Of a DNA stretch of 64,000 nucleotides, positions 33,816-42,834 are shown one piece after another. The stretch covers positions 1 through 64,000 of the forward strand of contig CAZJAT010000002.1 of NCBI GenBank assembly GCA_964544145.1, given 5' to 3'. A program made the translations under genes and the position numbers. The notes below the pieces were generated by a model. It saw nothing but the letters and a program-made list of their open reading frames with translations. It did no database searches and was not told where the DNA came from. Positions within the stretch are counted from its first letter, which is position 1. Every line of letters starts with the position of its first letter. The DNA is from CAZJAT01 sp964544145 (GTDB taxonomy: Bacteria > Hydrothermota > 32-111).

Positions 33816-34445
33816 ATGAAAAAAGCACTGATTCCCATTGTTATTATAATTTTATTTCTTTCAGGGTGTGAAAAGGCAATAAAGATAAATATTGTATTCA
33901 ATGATATAGGGAAATTAACATCAGAAACGAGAATATTCCTTAATGATGATCCCATAGGAAAGGTGAATAATGTAACTTCAAGTAATGGTAAATACAATGT
34001 TGAGGCATATATTGACAAAAAATATGCTGATAAGGTAACGGATAATACTAAATTTTATTTATTGTCAAAAAAAGATGAACCAAGAATTGTAATGGTCCCG
34101 GGCAGCGGTAATAATTTAAATGATAATGATACTGTAATCGGAAGGAGTGAGCTTCAATATTATTTAAATGAAGGATACAGCACTGTGAAGGATATTATGG
34201 AAACAATATTCGGCTCAGAAGAATGGATTACATTGAAGAAAAATATTAATGAATTAGCTGAGAAGGGATACGAGGAAGGGAAAGACCGTTTTCCTCAGAT
34301 AAGTGAAAAGGTGGAAATGTTTTTTGAGACATTTGATGAACAATATGGGGATGAAATTGAATTAAAAGTAAAGCCATTTCTTGATTCGCTGATCAAAGAC
34401 ATCAATTCAATATTCGAAGATTCATTAACAACTAACAAGGAGTAG
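33816..34445 (+). CDS. MCE/MlaD-domain lipoprotein
   Basis: A 209-residue lipoprotein with lipobox LFLSGCEK (Cys about residue 18). Residues about 25-85 (INIVFNDIGKLTSETRIFLNDDPIGKVNNV, KYNVEAYIDKKY) match the MCE/MlaD beta-barrel domain, which forms hexameric lipid conduits. The C-terminal part is helical. No MlaE permease or MlaF ATPase is adjacent, so its partners are unknown. Ribosome-binding site GGAGGAA. Confidence 0.72.
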   Translation: MKKALIPIVIIILFLSGCEKAIKINIVFNDIGKLTSETRIFLNDDPIGKVNNVTSSNGKYNVEAYIDKKYADKVTDNTKFYLLSKKDEPRIVMVPGSGNNLNDNDTVIGRSELQYYLNEGYSTVKDIMETIFGSEEWITLKKNINELAEKGYEEGKDRFPQISEKVEMFFETFDEQYGDEIELKVKPFLDSLIKDINSIFEDSLTTNKE

Positions 34446-34448
34446 GCA

Positions 34449-34955
34449 GTGAATGAGATATTCAACAGGCGGAGCATAAGAAAATTCAAAAGAGAATTAG
34501 ACCTTTCAGAAGATAAAATAGAGAATCTTATAAAAGCAGCAATGTATGCTCCATCATCAAGGAATCTTCAGCCCTGGGAATTTATTGTTATCAAGAATGA
34601 TGAGGAAAGCAGATGGGACCATGTCCGAGATCCTAAGATGAAAGAAATAATGGAAAGTGCGCCTCTTATCATTGTTATCTGTGCAGATACAATGGTTGAA
34701 GAAAACAAGGCTGTTTCTGTTATGGATTGTTCAGCTGCAACGGAGAATTTACTGCTTGAAGCAAGTTCAATGAATCTTGGTTCACTATGGTATGGAATCT
34801 TTCCTCATGAAAAACGGATGAATGACATAAAGAACATATTGGAGCTGCCGGAACACATAATGCCGGTGTCTTTAATAATTATCGGAAATATTGCCGAAGA
34901 AAAGGAAAAGCAATTTAGATTTCATAAAAGCAAAATACATTATAATAAATGGTGA
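34449..34955 (+). CDS. Nitroreductase family flavoprotein
   Basis: A 168-residue FMN-dependent oxidoreductase of the NfsA/FRP fold. It starts with GTG after AAGGAG. The flavin-binding N-terminus RRSIRKFK, then AAMYAPSSRNLQPWEFIVI, the central SVMDCSAATENLLLEA, GSLWYGIFP and the C-terminal basic segment FHKSKIHYN are typical. The substrate is unknown. Its last 16 bp overlap the convergent folC. Confidence 0.9.
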   Translation: MNEIFNRRSIRKFKRELDLSEDKIENLIKAAMYAPSSRNLQPWEFIVIKNDEESRWDHVRDPKMKEIMESAPLIIVICADTMVEENKAVSVMDCSAATENLLLEASSMNLGSLWYGIFPHEKRMNDIKNILELPEHIMPVSLIIIGNIAEEKEKQFRFHKSKIHYNKW

Positions 34956-36184
34956 TTCTTATGTATAATATTTTTTATCAAATCCAGCGTATAAAAGGAT
35001 CCGGTTACGAGAAGCATACTGTTATTATTTTTATTTGAATCAAAATAGAAAAAAGCTTTTTCCAATGAATCAAAATAATTAATATTTCCCATTTCCTTAT
35101 AATGTGCTAAATTAGCTGCCCTAAAAAAAGGAATTGTAGAAATCAACACATGGTCAGCATATTTATTCAGAAGAGACAGATTTGATTGTAAATCCTTATC
35201 CTGCATAAAGACACTTAATGTGTACAATTCTTTTTGAGGGAACAAACGCCTGGTCTCTTTTAATGTTGTTTCAATTGCGGAAGGATTATGTGAGCCGTCA
35301 ATAATAATTGTAGGTGATTCCGAAATAAGCTGGAATCTCCCCTTTATTGAAATTTTACTTAAAGCATGTTTAATCTGTTTTTCTTCTATATTAAAATGAG
35401 AAAGTATCTCTGCTGCAAGTGCAGCATTCTCGTGTTGATAATAGGTGTTTAAAGGGGTTGAAATTTCTCTCCCCCTGAAAGAAAAACTGTTCTTAAAATG
35501 TTTAATTTCCTTTCTGTTTACACAAGTAAATGGTGCATGCATTTTCTTTGCCTGCGCTTTAATTACTTTGTTTATGCATGCGCTTTGGCAGAAACTGAAA
35601 ACAGGAATTTTTTCTTTTATAATACCTGCTTTTTCAAAGGCAATATCCTCCAATGAATTTCCCAGAATATGGGTATGATCGAAATCAATAATTGTAATAA
35701 CACTAACATCAGGATGGACAATATTTGTTGAATCTAATCGTCCTCCCATTCCGGTTTCCAAAATGGAGAAATCTGTTTTATGTTGTTCAAAATATAAAAA
35801 GGCCATCATTGTTATTGCTTCAAAGAATGTTCGATAGCTGATTGTTTTTGATTGAATTTTATCAAAGATAATTCTTTCAAGTTTTAAAAAGTCATTATCC
35901 GATATGCTGATATTATCAATTTTTATTCTTTCATTAACTTCTTTAATATGAGGGGATGTGTATAATCCCGTTTTATAACCACATAGAGTGAGAGCTTGAG
36001 ATAATATCTCACAGACAGAACCCTTTCCGTTGGTCCCGGCTACATGGATGATTTTCCCGATATTTTGATGAGGATTTGAGAATGTATGTGAAAATTCAAG
36101 AAACTCATTCAGGTCAAAATCACAAGAACGGGGCTCCTGTTTTTCAAGATTATATAATTTGCTGAACAGAGGAGGTGTTATCAT
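34940..36184 (-). CDS. folC: Folylpolyglutamate/dihydrofolate synthase
   Basis: A 414-residue Mur-ligase-fold enzyme that adds glutamate to folates. The P-loop is HVAGTNGKGSVCEIL near residue 48, followed by TGLYTSPHIKEVNERI, ETGMGGRLDSTNIV and FDHTHILGNSLEDIAFEKAGIIK, all FolC hallmarks. IIIDGSHNPSAIE near residue 294 marks the C-terminal domain. It is last in the pdxJ-SPOR-folC minus-strand unit, overlapping the SPOR gene by 4 bp. Confidence 0.94.
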   Translation of the reverse strand: MITPPLFSKLYNLEKQEPRSCDFDLNEFLEFSHTFSNPHQNIGKIIHVAGTNGKGSVCEILSQALTLCGYKTGLYTSPHIKEVNERIKIDNISISDNDFLKLERIIFDKIQSKTISYRTFFEAITMMAFLYFEQHKTDFSILETGMGGRLDSTNIVHPDVSVITIIDFDHTHILGNSLEDIAFEKAGIIKEKIPVFSFCQSACINKVIKAQAKKMHAPFTCVNRKEIKHFKNSFSFRGREISTPLNTYYQHENAALAAEILSHFNIEEKQIKHALSKISIKGRFQLISESPTIIIDGSHNPSAIETTLKETRRLFPQKELYTLSVFMQDKDLQSNLSLLNKYADHVLISTIPFFRAANLAHYKEMGNINYFDSLEKAFFYFDSNKNNNSMLLVTGSFYTLDLIKNIIHKNHHLL

Positions 36185-37551
36185 TTTACAATATTTTCAT
36201 AATATATTGCTGTTACAAAAATGTCAGATGTGTATCCTATTTTTATAAGTAATTCTCTTAAATTTTCAGCTTCTTCTCTGTTTGTGAATTTGCCGGCATA
36301 AACCCTGTAATATTCAGAATTTTTTACAACAGCTTTTTTTACAAAGACAATGTTTTTCTGAATTTTATCCTTTGCGGATGATTCAGCATTTTTCGCAGAA
36401 GTAATATCAGTGAAAGAGTGCAATTGAACAGTGTAATACGTATTCTTTTTTATTTCCTTTTCAACTTCCTCAATAAACGTTGATTTATCAGCTACAACAA
36501 ACTGCTCAGGCATGGAATCAGGAGCAGTGAAAAGTAATGAATATACAGGATCAATTATTGAATCAATGTTTATTATGCTGTCACGGTCAGAAAACACCAT
36601 TTTCAATATACTGTCATTTATCATTATTATATTATTGTCAAATGACAACATCTGTATATTGCTGCTCTTTAAATCATAAGTTCTCAGTTTTTTTCTACCT
36701 GAATAGATGAAGATTTTACCCATTGCGTCAGAAAGAGCAAACAGAGAATCACTGTTGGCTATAATGTCACATATGCTGTCTTGAAAATTAATATGAGCGA
36801 TTTCCTTATAATTCACACTATTAATGATAAGTATATTTCTGCTGTTAATCTGCAAAACAGCTGCATTATTGAGTGGGGTTTCTGTATAGGCAAGCATTGA
36901 ATTGTTATTCTTGTAAATAATATTCAATGTCTCAAAATCACATATCATGAAATTATTATAAGTATTGATATAGATGCGTGAACCAAACCTATGAAATCCT
37001 ATGTTTTGTATATCACCTGTAAATGATTTCTTCTTCAGAATTCGGGTTTCATAATCAATTGAATAAAGATATCCCAGCGAATCAAGTGCATATACATATT
37101 TATGATATGGATTTGTGTATATTTTGGTAAGGGGGACTTCACTTTTAAGCAGAGTTGACTGACTGTATTTTGTATTCATTATAACAGCATTTTTAAGTAA
37201 TAGTATTCTGCCTTCAGGTATAAATGCTACATCCCTGGATTCGGGAATAATTCCCAAATCGGATAATTCAAAATTTCGAAGATTTATTTCAAATGTAGAT
37301 TTTCCCTGCATGAATATATGCCTGTTAAATGAAACGCTGTGTATTGAATCTTCTACAGGGATAAACATCATTTCTTTCATAGAGTCATTTAATATGGTGA
37401 TTCCATTGAAACAGACAACGGCAAGAGCCTTCTGACCTTCGGTCAATGTGTCCTCTGTTCCCGTTTTATCTACTGCAGGAATTTCCCTTGTACATGTAAA
37501 TGCAAGAAAAAACAAAGAAATAATCAGAAAAAATAATCTAATACTTTTCAA
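36181..37551 (-). CDS. Lipoprotein with propeller-like region and SPOR domain
   Basis: A 456-residue protein with signal peptide and lipobox (LAFTCTRE, Cys about residue 20). Residues about 45-345 form repeated short beta segments, probably a WD/PQQ-like propeller. The C-terminus (YYTVQLHSFTDITSAKNAES, YYRVYAGKFTNREEAENLRELL) is a SPOR domain, which binds denuded glycan strands at division septa. A septal or cell-wall sensor role is plausible. It overlaps pdxJ by 14 bp. Confidence 0.8.
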   Translation of the reverse strand: MKSIRLFFLIISLFFLAFTCTREIPAVDKTGTEDTLTEGQKALAVVCFNGITILNDSMKEMMFIPVEDSIHSVSFNRHIFMQGKSTFEINLRNFELSDLGIIPESRDVAFIPEGRILLLKNAVIMNTKYSQSTLLKSEVPLTKIYTNPYHKYVYALDSLGYLYSIDYETRILKKKSFTGDIQNIGFHRFGSRIYINTYNNFMICDFETLNIIYKNNNSMLAYTETPLNNAAVLQINSRNILIINSVNYKEIAHINFQDSICDIIANSDSLFALSDAMGKIFIYSGRKKLRTYDLKSSNIQMLSFDNNIIMINDSILKMVFSDRDSIINIDSIIDPVYSLLFTAPDSMPEQFVVADKSTFIEEVEKEIKKNTYYTVQLHSFTDITSAKNAESSAKDKIQKNIVFVKKAVVKNSEYYRVYAGKFTNREEAENLRELLIKIGYTSDIFVTAIYYENIVK

Positions 37552-38263
37552 TAATATTCCTCATCTTTGCTACAGCTTTTTCCATACCCAGGTAAACGGA
37601 TTCTGCAACAATCGAATGACCTATATTGAGTTCTGTAATAGTATCAATATAGGTTATTTGTTCAACATTATCATAATTCAAGCCATGTCCGGCATTTACA
37701 GTCAGACCTTTCTCCATTGCAGCATAATTGGAAGCACTCTCCATTCTCAGAAATTCATTATCAATCTCATCAACTGTTGTGCATTCACAATAAGCATTGG
37801 TGTTGAGCTCTATTGCATCAGCATGTGTTTTGCATGCAAGGTCTATCATTCTTTCATCCGGCTCGATAAATAGTGATACCTCAATACCGCTTTCCTGTAA
37901 TTTCTTGACGGTTTTTTTAACAACCGTAAACACTGGTTTTGAAAGAAGATTCAATCCGCCTTCAGTTGTGATTTCAGATGGATTTTCAGGAACAAGACAC
38001 ACCTTTTCCGGTTTAATTGCGCAGATGAATTTTACAATTTCCTTATCCGTTGAGATCTCAACATTCAAAGGAACGCGTAAACCGGCTTTTAAAGCAATTA
38101 TATCGCTCTCATTAATATGTCTCCTATCTGACCTGAGGTGAACCGTTATTCCATCTGCTCCACCCAATTGCGCGAGAACGGCACATGTCATTATATCCGG
38201 TTCATCCGATTCTCTGGCCTCGCGAAGTGTCGCCGTATGGTCTATATTTATACCTAAAAGCAT
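37538..38263 (-). CDS. pdxJ: Pyridoxine 5'-phosphate synthase
   Basis: A 241-residue TIM-barrel enzyme condensing 1-deoxyxylulose 5-phosphate with aminoacetone 3-phosphate in the DXP-dependent vitamin B6 pathway. The start at 38263 follows GGAGGAATC and gives the family N-terminus LLGINIDHTATLREAR; a longer upstream frame is not used. GITVHLRSDRRHI, CLVPENPSEITTEGG, AIELNTNAYCE, TVNAGHGLNY and ELNIGHSIVAE are conserved active-site segments. Confidence 0.95.
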   Translation of the reverse strand: MLLGINIDHTATLREARESDEPDIMTCAVLAQLGGADGITVHLRSDRRHINESDIIALKAGLRVPLNVEISTDKEIVKFICAIKPEKVCLVPENPSEITTEGGLNLLSKPVFTVVKKTVKKLQESGIEVSLFIEPDERMIDLACKTHADAIELNTNAYCECTTVDEIDNEFLRMESASNYAAMEKGLTVNAGHGLNYDNVEQITYIDTITELNIGHSIVAESVYLGMEKAVAKMRNIIEKY

Positions 38264-38282
38264 GATTCCTCCTTTTTGATTG

Positions 38283-38310
38283 AGTATATAATAATCATCT
38301 GCATTGTCAA
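38283..38310 (-). promoter_or_regulatory. pdxJ promoter
   Basis: On the minus strand TTGACA (38305-38310), 16-nt spacer, TATACT (38283-38288). The transcript would carry a short leader with an AGGAGG ribosome-binding site, so this is a leadered unit (pdxJ, SPOR protein, folC). Confidence 0.6.
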
Positions 38311-38380
38311 TATTAATATATCTCAAATAAGGGAAATTGAAGAAAAAAAGAATATGTATTATGGGATAAACAATCATATA

Positions 38381-38409
38381 TTGATTTTATGGTAAAATCC
38401 CTGTATATT
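38381..38409 (+). promoter_or_regulatory. lptFG promoter, leaderless type
   Basis: TTGATT (38381-38386), 17-nt spacer, TATATT (38404-38409), then 6 nt to the ATG at 38416. The promoter lies inside the longer upstream frame from ATG 38389 and so argues for the 38416 start. Confidence 0.55.
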
Positions 38410-38415
38410 GAATTT

Positions 38416-39582
38416 ATGAGAATATTGGACAGAATGGTAATTCATGAATTTATACCCAATTTTTTCCTTTCAATGGGGATATTGATATTTGTGCTTATTG
38501 TGAACAGGATATTTGAATTGATGAATCTGTTTATCGGAAAGGGCGTTGACATTATTCATATTGCAGAATTGTTCATCAATACATTACCATTTATTATTTT
38601 CCTGACCATTCCCATGTCAGCGCTTGTAGCATCAATAATGACATTTGGGAGGATGAGCAGTGATTTTGAGATTACCGCCCTCAATGCTTGCGGATTTTCC
38701 GGCGGAAGAATGGTTATCAATTTAATGACAATAAATATTATATTATTTGCAATTGCCCTATTCTTCGCAGATATTATTGTTCCCGATTCAAATTACAGGG
38801 TGAAGACCCTTATTTCCGGTATTGCCAGAATGAAGCCGTCTGTAAATATTGAGCCGGGTATAGTGAAATCAACATATGATGAAAAAGCAAAATTCTATTT
38901 TGAACATATTGAAACAGATGGCATATTCTTAAATGGAAGAATTATTGAAGCAAAGAGAATTGTATCTGCTCCAAGCGGTCAATTGCTTGGTGAGACAGAC
39001 GGCAAATCCTATTTAATGATGAATAAAGGGTCAGTGGTAAACACGGAAGAGAATGAAATCAGGACAATTGAATTTGAAACAATGGTGACAGGCATTATAG
39101 TCGGAGAGGATATAAAAAAAAGCAGTTCAGGCAGAGGGGATCGCGAAATGTCAACAGCAATGCTGCTTGAAAGAATTAACAAGATCAAAGCGGGTCTTAA
39201 TGAAGAAGATAATGAGTATGAAACAAAGAGAGGGAATAGGAACATATTCAGATATATGGTTGAGATACATAAAAAATATTCCATATCATTTGGTGTGTTC
39301 GGCTTTATACTGCTGGGTTCTGTTATTGGAATTGCAGTGAGGAAGAGTGGTTTGGGAATCGGATTTGCAATCTCAACAATACTATTTGTCATATATTATA
39401 TTATGCTTGTTTTAGGAGAGCAATTGTCGGATAAAGGATTAATTCATCCTGTGCTGACAATGTGGTTTCCCAATATACTATCATTAATATTGGGTTTTAT
39501 ACTGTTTTACAGGATCATATATGGGAGACCCCTGAAGATAATGGAACGCATTAACTCATTGTTCAGGAAGAAAAATAAATGA
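38416..39582 (+). CDS. lptF: LPS export permease LptF/YjgP family
   Basis: A 388-residue inner-membrane protein of the LptF/LptG family, which with LptB drives lipopolysaccharide out of the membrane. The start at 38416 gives MRILDRMVIHEFIPNFFLSM, the family's usual opening, and fits the promoter. Three membrane segments lie in the first third and three in the last third, with a periplasmic beta-jellyroll between them (about residues 125-290). PMSALVASIMTFGRMSSDFEITAL is the cytoplasmic coupling region. It overlaps the paralogue by 4 bp. Confidence 0.9.
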   Translation: MRILDRMVIHEFIPNFFLSMGILIFVLIVNRIFELMNLFIGKGVDIIHIAELFINTLPFIIFLTIPMSALVASIMTFGRMSSDFEITALNACGFSGGRMVINLMTINIILFAIALFFADIIVPDSNYRVKTLISGIARMKPSVNIEPGIVKSTYDEKAKFYFEHIETDGIFLNGRIIEAKRIVSAPSGQLLGETDGKSYLMMNKGSVVNTEENEIRTIEFETMVTGIIVGEDIKKSSSGRGDREMSTAMLLERINKIKAGLNEEDNEYETKRGNRNIFRYMVEIHKKYSISFGVFGFILLGSVIGIAVRKSGLGIGFAISTILFVIYYIMLVLGEQLSDKGLIHPVLTMWFPNILSLILGFILFYRIIYGRPLKIMERINSLFRKKNK

Positions 39583-40643
39583 AAATACTGGACAGATATC
39601 TGCTTAAACGATTTATTGTAACTCTATTAGCCGGATTATGCATATTTGTTTTTATTTTTATTATAGTTGATATGACGGACAATCTATCATCTTTAATTGA
39701 TTCCGGACGTTCCGTAAAGGATATTATCTTTATCTACATATCTCAGATTCCATCCCTGATAATGCTGCTCTATCCTGTGGGATCATTAGTGGCCCTATTC
39801 TTTACAGTAGGTGTTATGGTCAGAAATAATGAATTTACTGCTATCAAAGCTATGGGCATATCTGCATATAGATTTTTAATGCCATTATTTATTATGATTT
39901 TAATATTATCCAGTATATTGATAATGTTTAATGAATATATTGTAGTAAACGCAAACAGAATGAATAGAGAATTAAGAGAAAGAAAAAACTATAAATTAAC
40001 ATATTCAAGAAATCTCAATCTCATACAGAATAAAAATGATATTATTACTGCCGCAATGTATTCTGTTTCTGACAGCACATTGAATAATATAAGATATATG
40101 CACTTTAATGATGAAAATGCATTACAGACGGAAATTCATGCAGACAAACTTTTCTGGACAGGCAATAATTGGATGGCAAAGAAAGCATATAAAACGGATT
40201 ATACCCAAATGCTTATAAAAAAGACAGAGCTTATCAATTCAGTAATAAGTGAAATTAAAATTAAACCGGGTGATATACTTATTGACAGGGAAAATACGGA
40301 TATTTACCGTATAGGAACAATAAAACACAGTATGGAAGCAATCAAGAGATCGGGATATAATTACAGAAAACAGATGACAGAAATATATTACAGATTCAGT
40401 TATCTATTTATTACATTAATAATTATTATGATTGGTTCAGCATTTGTAATTGCATTGAAAACAAAAGGTATAATATTTGGTCTGGCCATGAGCATTCTTA
40501 TCAGTTTTATCTATTGGGGTGTGTTGCAGGGTTTCAGAGCTTCGGGAGAAAATGGAAACATTGCTCCATTTATTGCCATATTGATTCCCAATATTCTCTT
40601 TGCTTCACTGGCTTTTTTTCTGCTTCTAAAGGCGCGCAAATAA
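39579..40643 (+). CDS. lptG: LPS export permease LptG/YjgQ family
   Basis: A 354-residue partner of the preceding gene with the same architecture: KILDRYLLKRFIVTLLAGL, six membrane segments, a central periplasmic region, and YPVGSLVALFFTVGVMVRNNEFTAIKAMGIS as coupling helix. Assignment as G rather than F rests on order only. The lptB ATPase gene is not in the window; lptD is at 59323. Its stop abuts the stop of the convergent radical SAM gene. Confidence 0.9.
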   Translation: MKILDRYLLKRFIVTLLAGLCIFVFIFIIVDMTDNLSSLIDSGRSVKDIIFIYISQIPSLIMLLYPVGSLVALFFTVGVMVRNNEFTAIKAMGISAYRFLMPLFIMILILSSILIMFNEYIVVNANRMNRELRERKNYKLTYSRNLNLIQNKNDIITAAMYSVSDSTLNNIRYMHFNDENALQTEIHADKLFWTGNNWMAKKAYKTDYTQMLIKKTELINSVISEIKIKPGDILIDRENTDIYRIGTIKHSMEAIKRSGYNYRKQMTEIYYRFSYLFITLIIIMIGSAFVIALKTKGIIFGLAMSILISFIYWGVLQGFRASGENGNIAPFIAILIPNILFASLAFFLLLKARK

Positions 40644-41579
40644 TCAAAGAGCTCTTAGAAATATTCCCCGCTCTTCTGTTTCTGCTATAAGCAGTTTATC
40701 CTTGATGAGAACATCAAGATATTTATTCAATTCCAATATATTTAATCCGAGAATCTCTGATAAATCATCGACAGTACATGGTCTTCGTTTTACTGTTGCC
40801 AGTATTGCATCTTCCATATCCTGTCTGAATGAGCTTATTTCCTTCCGGGATTTGTATTTTGATATAATCTCAATAGAGGGAAAATCCATCTGAGATCTGA
40901 TTTTTTCAAGCAGGGATTTATCAGCAGGTTTAAGATTGTCTTCTACTCCGGGTCTGTCCAATGTGTTGAGCTGAACCCTGTCGGGGCGGATTCTTTTGAT
41001 GGCATTTTTCAATGCCTCTATATTTTCTGTATCATCATTTATACCGGGTAATATAAATATTTCAAGCCAGATTTTACCGGGGAACAAATGCCTTAAACTG
41101 ATAAGACCCTCAATTATATCATTGATATCTATATCATGATAAGGTCTATTAATAATCTCAAAGGATGCCTGAATGGCAGAATCCAGTGAAGGAAGAATGA
41201 TATCGGCATTGACAGCTTCATTAATGGTTTCTTTATTGACAAAAACAGATGAATTGGTGATAAGTCCCACTTTCAAATCCGGGTAATTGTTTTTAATAAA
41301 AGAAATGATGTCACCCATTCCCGTGTTCAGCATTGGTTCGCCTGAACCGGATAATGTTATTATCTCGGGAAACGGATTATGCTTCAGATAATGGTCAATT
41401 TCGGAGATTATTTCATGTTTATTTAAATACTCTTTTCTTATATCTGTTTTAACTGTTGTTTTGCCGCATTCACAATAGATACAGTCAAATGTACATGTTT
41501 TAAATGGAATAATATCTACACCCAATGATACACCCAGTCTTCTGGACGGAACAGGACCAAATATATATTTATATTTCAT
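40644..41579 (-). CDS. Radical SAM protein, B12-independent, Fe-S cluster enzyme
   Basis: A 311-residue radical SAM enzyme. The start at 41579 gives MKYKYIFGPVPSRRLGVSLG, the common N-terminus of this family, and coincides with a leaderless-type promoter. The cluster motif is CTFDCIYCECG (Cx3Cx2C) near residue 32. SGSGEPMLNTGMG near 72 and GLITNSS are SAM-binding segments. The C-terminal 60 residues look like a winged helix (VDDLSEILGLNILELNKYLDVLI). The reaction is unknown. Confidence 0.87.
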   Translation of the reverse strand: MKYKYIFGPVPSRRLGVSLGVDIIPFKTCTFDCIYCECGKTTVKTDIRKEYLNKHEIISEIDHYLKHNPFPEIITLSGSGEPMLNTGMGDIISFIKNNYPDLKVGLITNSSVFVNKETINEAVNADIILPSLDSAIQASFEIINRPYHDIDINDIIEGLISLRHLFPGKIWLEIFILPGINDDTENIEALKNAIKRIRPDRVQLNTLDRPGVEDNLKPADKSLLEKIRSQMDFPSIEIISKYKSRKEISSFRQDMEDAILATVKRRPCTVDDLSEILGLNILELNKYLDVLIKDKLLIAETEERGIFLRAL

Positions 41580-41586
41580 AGATTCT

Positions 41587-41614
41587 ACTATAATGCAAAA
41601 AAGAATAATATCAA
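41587..41614 (-). promoter_or_regulatory. Promoter for radical SAM gene, leaderless type
   Basis: On the minus strand TTGATA (41609-41614), 16-nt spacer, TATAGT (41587-41592), then 7 nt to the ATG at 41579. The -35 directly abuts the 28-bp palindrome at 41615-41642. Confidence 0.58.
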
Positions 41615-41642
41615 GTAGGGGCGCCTCGCGAGGCGCCCCTAC
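41615..41642. repeat. 28-bp perfect GC-rich palindrome
   Basis: GTAGGGGCGCCTCG followed immediately by its exact reverse complement CGAGGCGCCCCTAC. It is strikingly GC-rich against the AT-rich background. It lies between two divergent promoters (radical SAM gene and endonuclease I). A degraded half-copy (GCGAGATGCCTCTAC, 41647-41661) follows. Palindromes starting GTAGGGGCG are a recurrent intergenic repeat type in environmental genomes, possibly REP-like; a regulator operator is the alternative. Confidence 0.75.
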
Positions 41643-41667
41643 AATGCGAGATGCCTCTACAATATTA

Positions 41668-41695
41668 TTGATTTTTTCAGTATTATCACTATTAT
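41668..41695 (+). promoter_or_regulatory. Promoter for endonuclease I gene, leaderless type
   Basis: TTGATT (41668-41673), 16-nt spacer, TATTAT (41690-41695), then 7 nt to the ATG at 41703. No ribosome-binding site is present. Confidence 0.45.
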
Positions 41696-41702
41696 TATAT
41701 AT

Positions 41703-42728
41703 ATGAAGAAAATATTTATATTTACAGTTATTACAGTATTTATCATTGCTGTGCAAGGGGATACCATATTCCCCGGCATGTATGGGGATTCATTGATTGA
41801 TTCCATAATAAAATATTATAAATCCTATTCAAATCTGGGATATGATGATGGCAGGGATGTGCTGTATGGCGAGATTGACAATCACAGCAATTATCTTACA
41901 TGTGTATATACGGGATATGAAATTTATCTTAATCCATCTGCAGATCCCAGCAGTGATGCATATAACAAGGGCATTAATTGTGAGCATACATGGCCCCAGA
42001 GTTTTGGAGCTGATGGTATAGCCAAGGGAGATCTTCATCACCTATATCCAACTGAAATTGATGTAAACTCAGCCAGGGGAAATTTACCATTTGCTGAAAT
42101 CAATGACAATAACACAGACACATGGTATATAAATAATGTGAGTACAACAACAAAGCCAACGAATAACATTGATGAATACAGCGAAAGAGATGTAAATGTT
42201 GCCTTTGAGCCGAGGGAAGACCATAAGGGAAATGTATCCAGGTCAATGTTTTATTTTTACACAATGTATAGCGCTCAGTATCAGGCAGTTGATTCTGATG
42301 AAAGTTTCTGGAATGGCCAGAAGGATGATTTATTTGACTGGCATTATTTGGATATTGTAGATGCTGCCGAGATACAGAGAACTAATGATATTGCAATTTA
42401 TCAGGAGAATAAACCAAATCCATTTGTATTAGATACAACATTAATCAGAAGAGCCTATTACCCGCATCTTGTCGGGATTATTGATGCAGTGAAGAAAGCA
42501 GATATAATTCTAGAAAATAATATATTATGTATGAATGTATTTTCTCATTCATTTCCTATTATAAGCATAGACATATGTGACATTACAGGAAGAGTGGTTT
42601 ATAGTAATGAATATAATGATTATTATGTTTCAATAAGAAACAGTGAATTCCCTTCAGCAGGCAGATTCTATGTTTCAGTAAAAACGGGAGCAGAAACAGC
42701 AGGCAGATTCATAACAATTATTAAGTAA
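41703..42728 (+). CDS. Secreted endonuclease I (EndA/NucM) with C-terminal sorting-like tail
   Basis: A 341-residue exported nuclease. The signal peptide covers about 1-20. The His-Me finger core shows INCEHTWPQSFG near residue 91 and KGDLHHLYPTEIDVNSARGN near 108, containing the catalytic His and metal-binding Asn. The last ~65 residues (SIDICDITGRVVYSNEYND, SAGRFYVSVKTGAETAGRF) form a beta-sandwich tail like type-A T9SS sorting domains (DxxGR, GxYxVxxxxG pattern). The family degrades extracellular DNA and RNA for nutrients. Confidence 0.87.
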   Translation: MKKIFIFTVITVFIIAVQGDTIFPGMYGDSLIDSIIKYYKSYSNLGYDDGRDVLYGEIDNHSNYLTCVYTGYEIYLNPSADPSSDAYNKGINCEHTWPQSFGADGIAKGDLHHLYPTEIDVNSARGNLPFAEINDNNTDTWYINNVSTTTKPTNNIDEYSERDVNVAFEPREDHKGNVSRSMFYFYTMYSAQYQAVDSDESFWNGQKDDLFDWHYLDIVDAAEIQRTNDIAIYQENKPNPFVLDTTLIRRAYYPHLVGIIDAVKKADIILENNILCMNVFSHSFPIISIDICDITGRVVYSNEYNDYYVSIRNSEFPSAGRFYVSVKTGAETAGRFITIIK

Positions 42729-42785
42729 AAGCATACTTTAACATTGACAATAAGAAAGAGTTTATAAAAATAATATTTTGACACA

Positions 42786-42814
42786 TTGACAAAAGATTTT
42801 TTACTTTTTATTAT
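42786..42814 (+). promoter_or_regulatory. Promoter for STAS-like gene
   Basis: TTGACA (42786-42791), 17-nt spacer, TATTAT (42809-42814). A short leader with AAGGAG follows. Two further TTGAC motifs occur upstream (42744 and 42778). Confidence 0.5.
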
Positions 42815-42834
42815 ATAATGAATAAGGAGTTGCC

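Noticed and set aside
37538..38377. Longer pdxJ frame starting at 38377
   Set aside because: The extra residues are not family-like and cover a good promoter (38283-38310); AGGAGG directly precedes the ATG at 38263.
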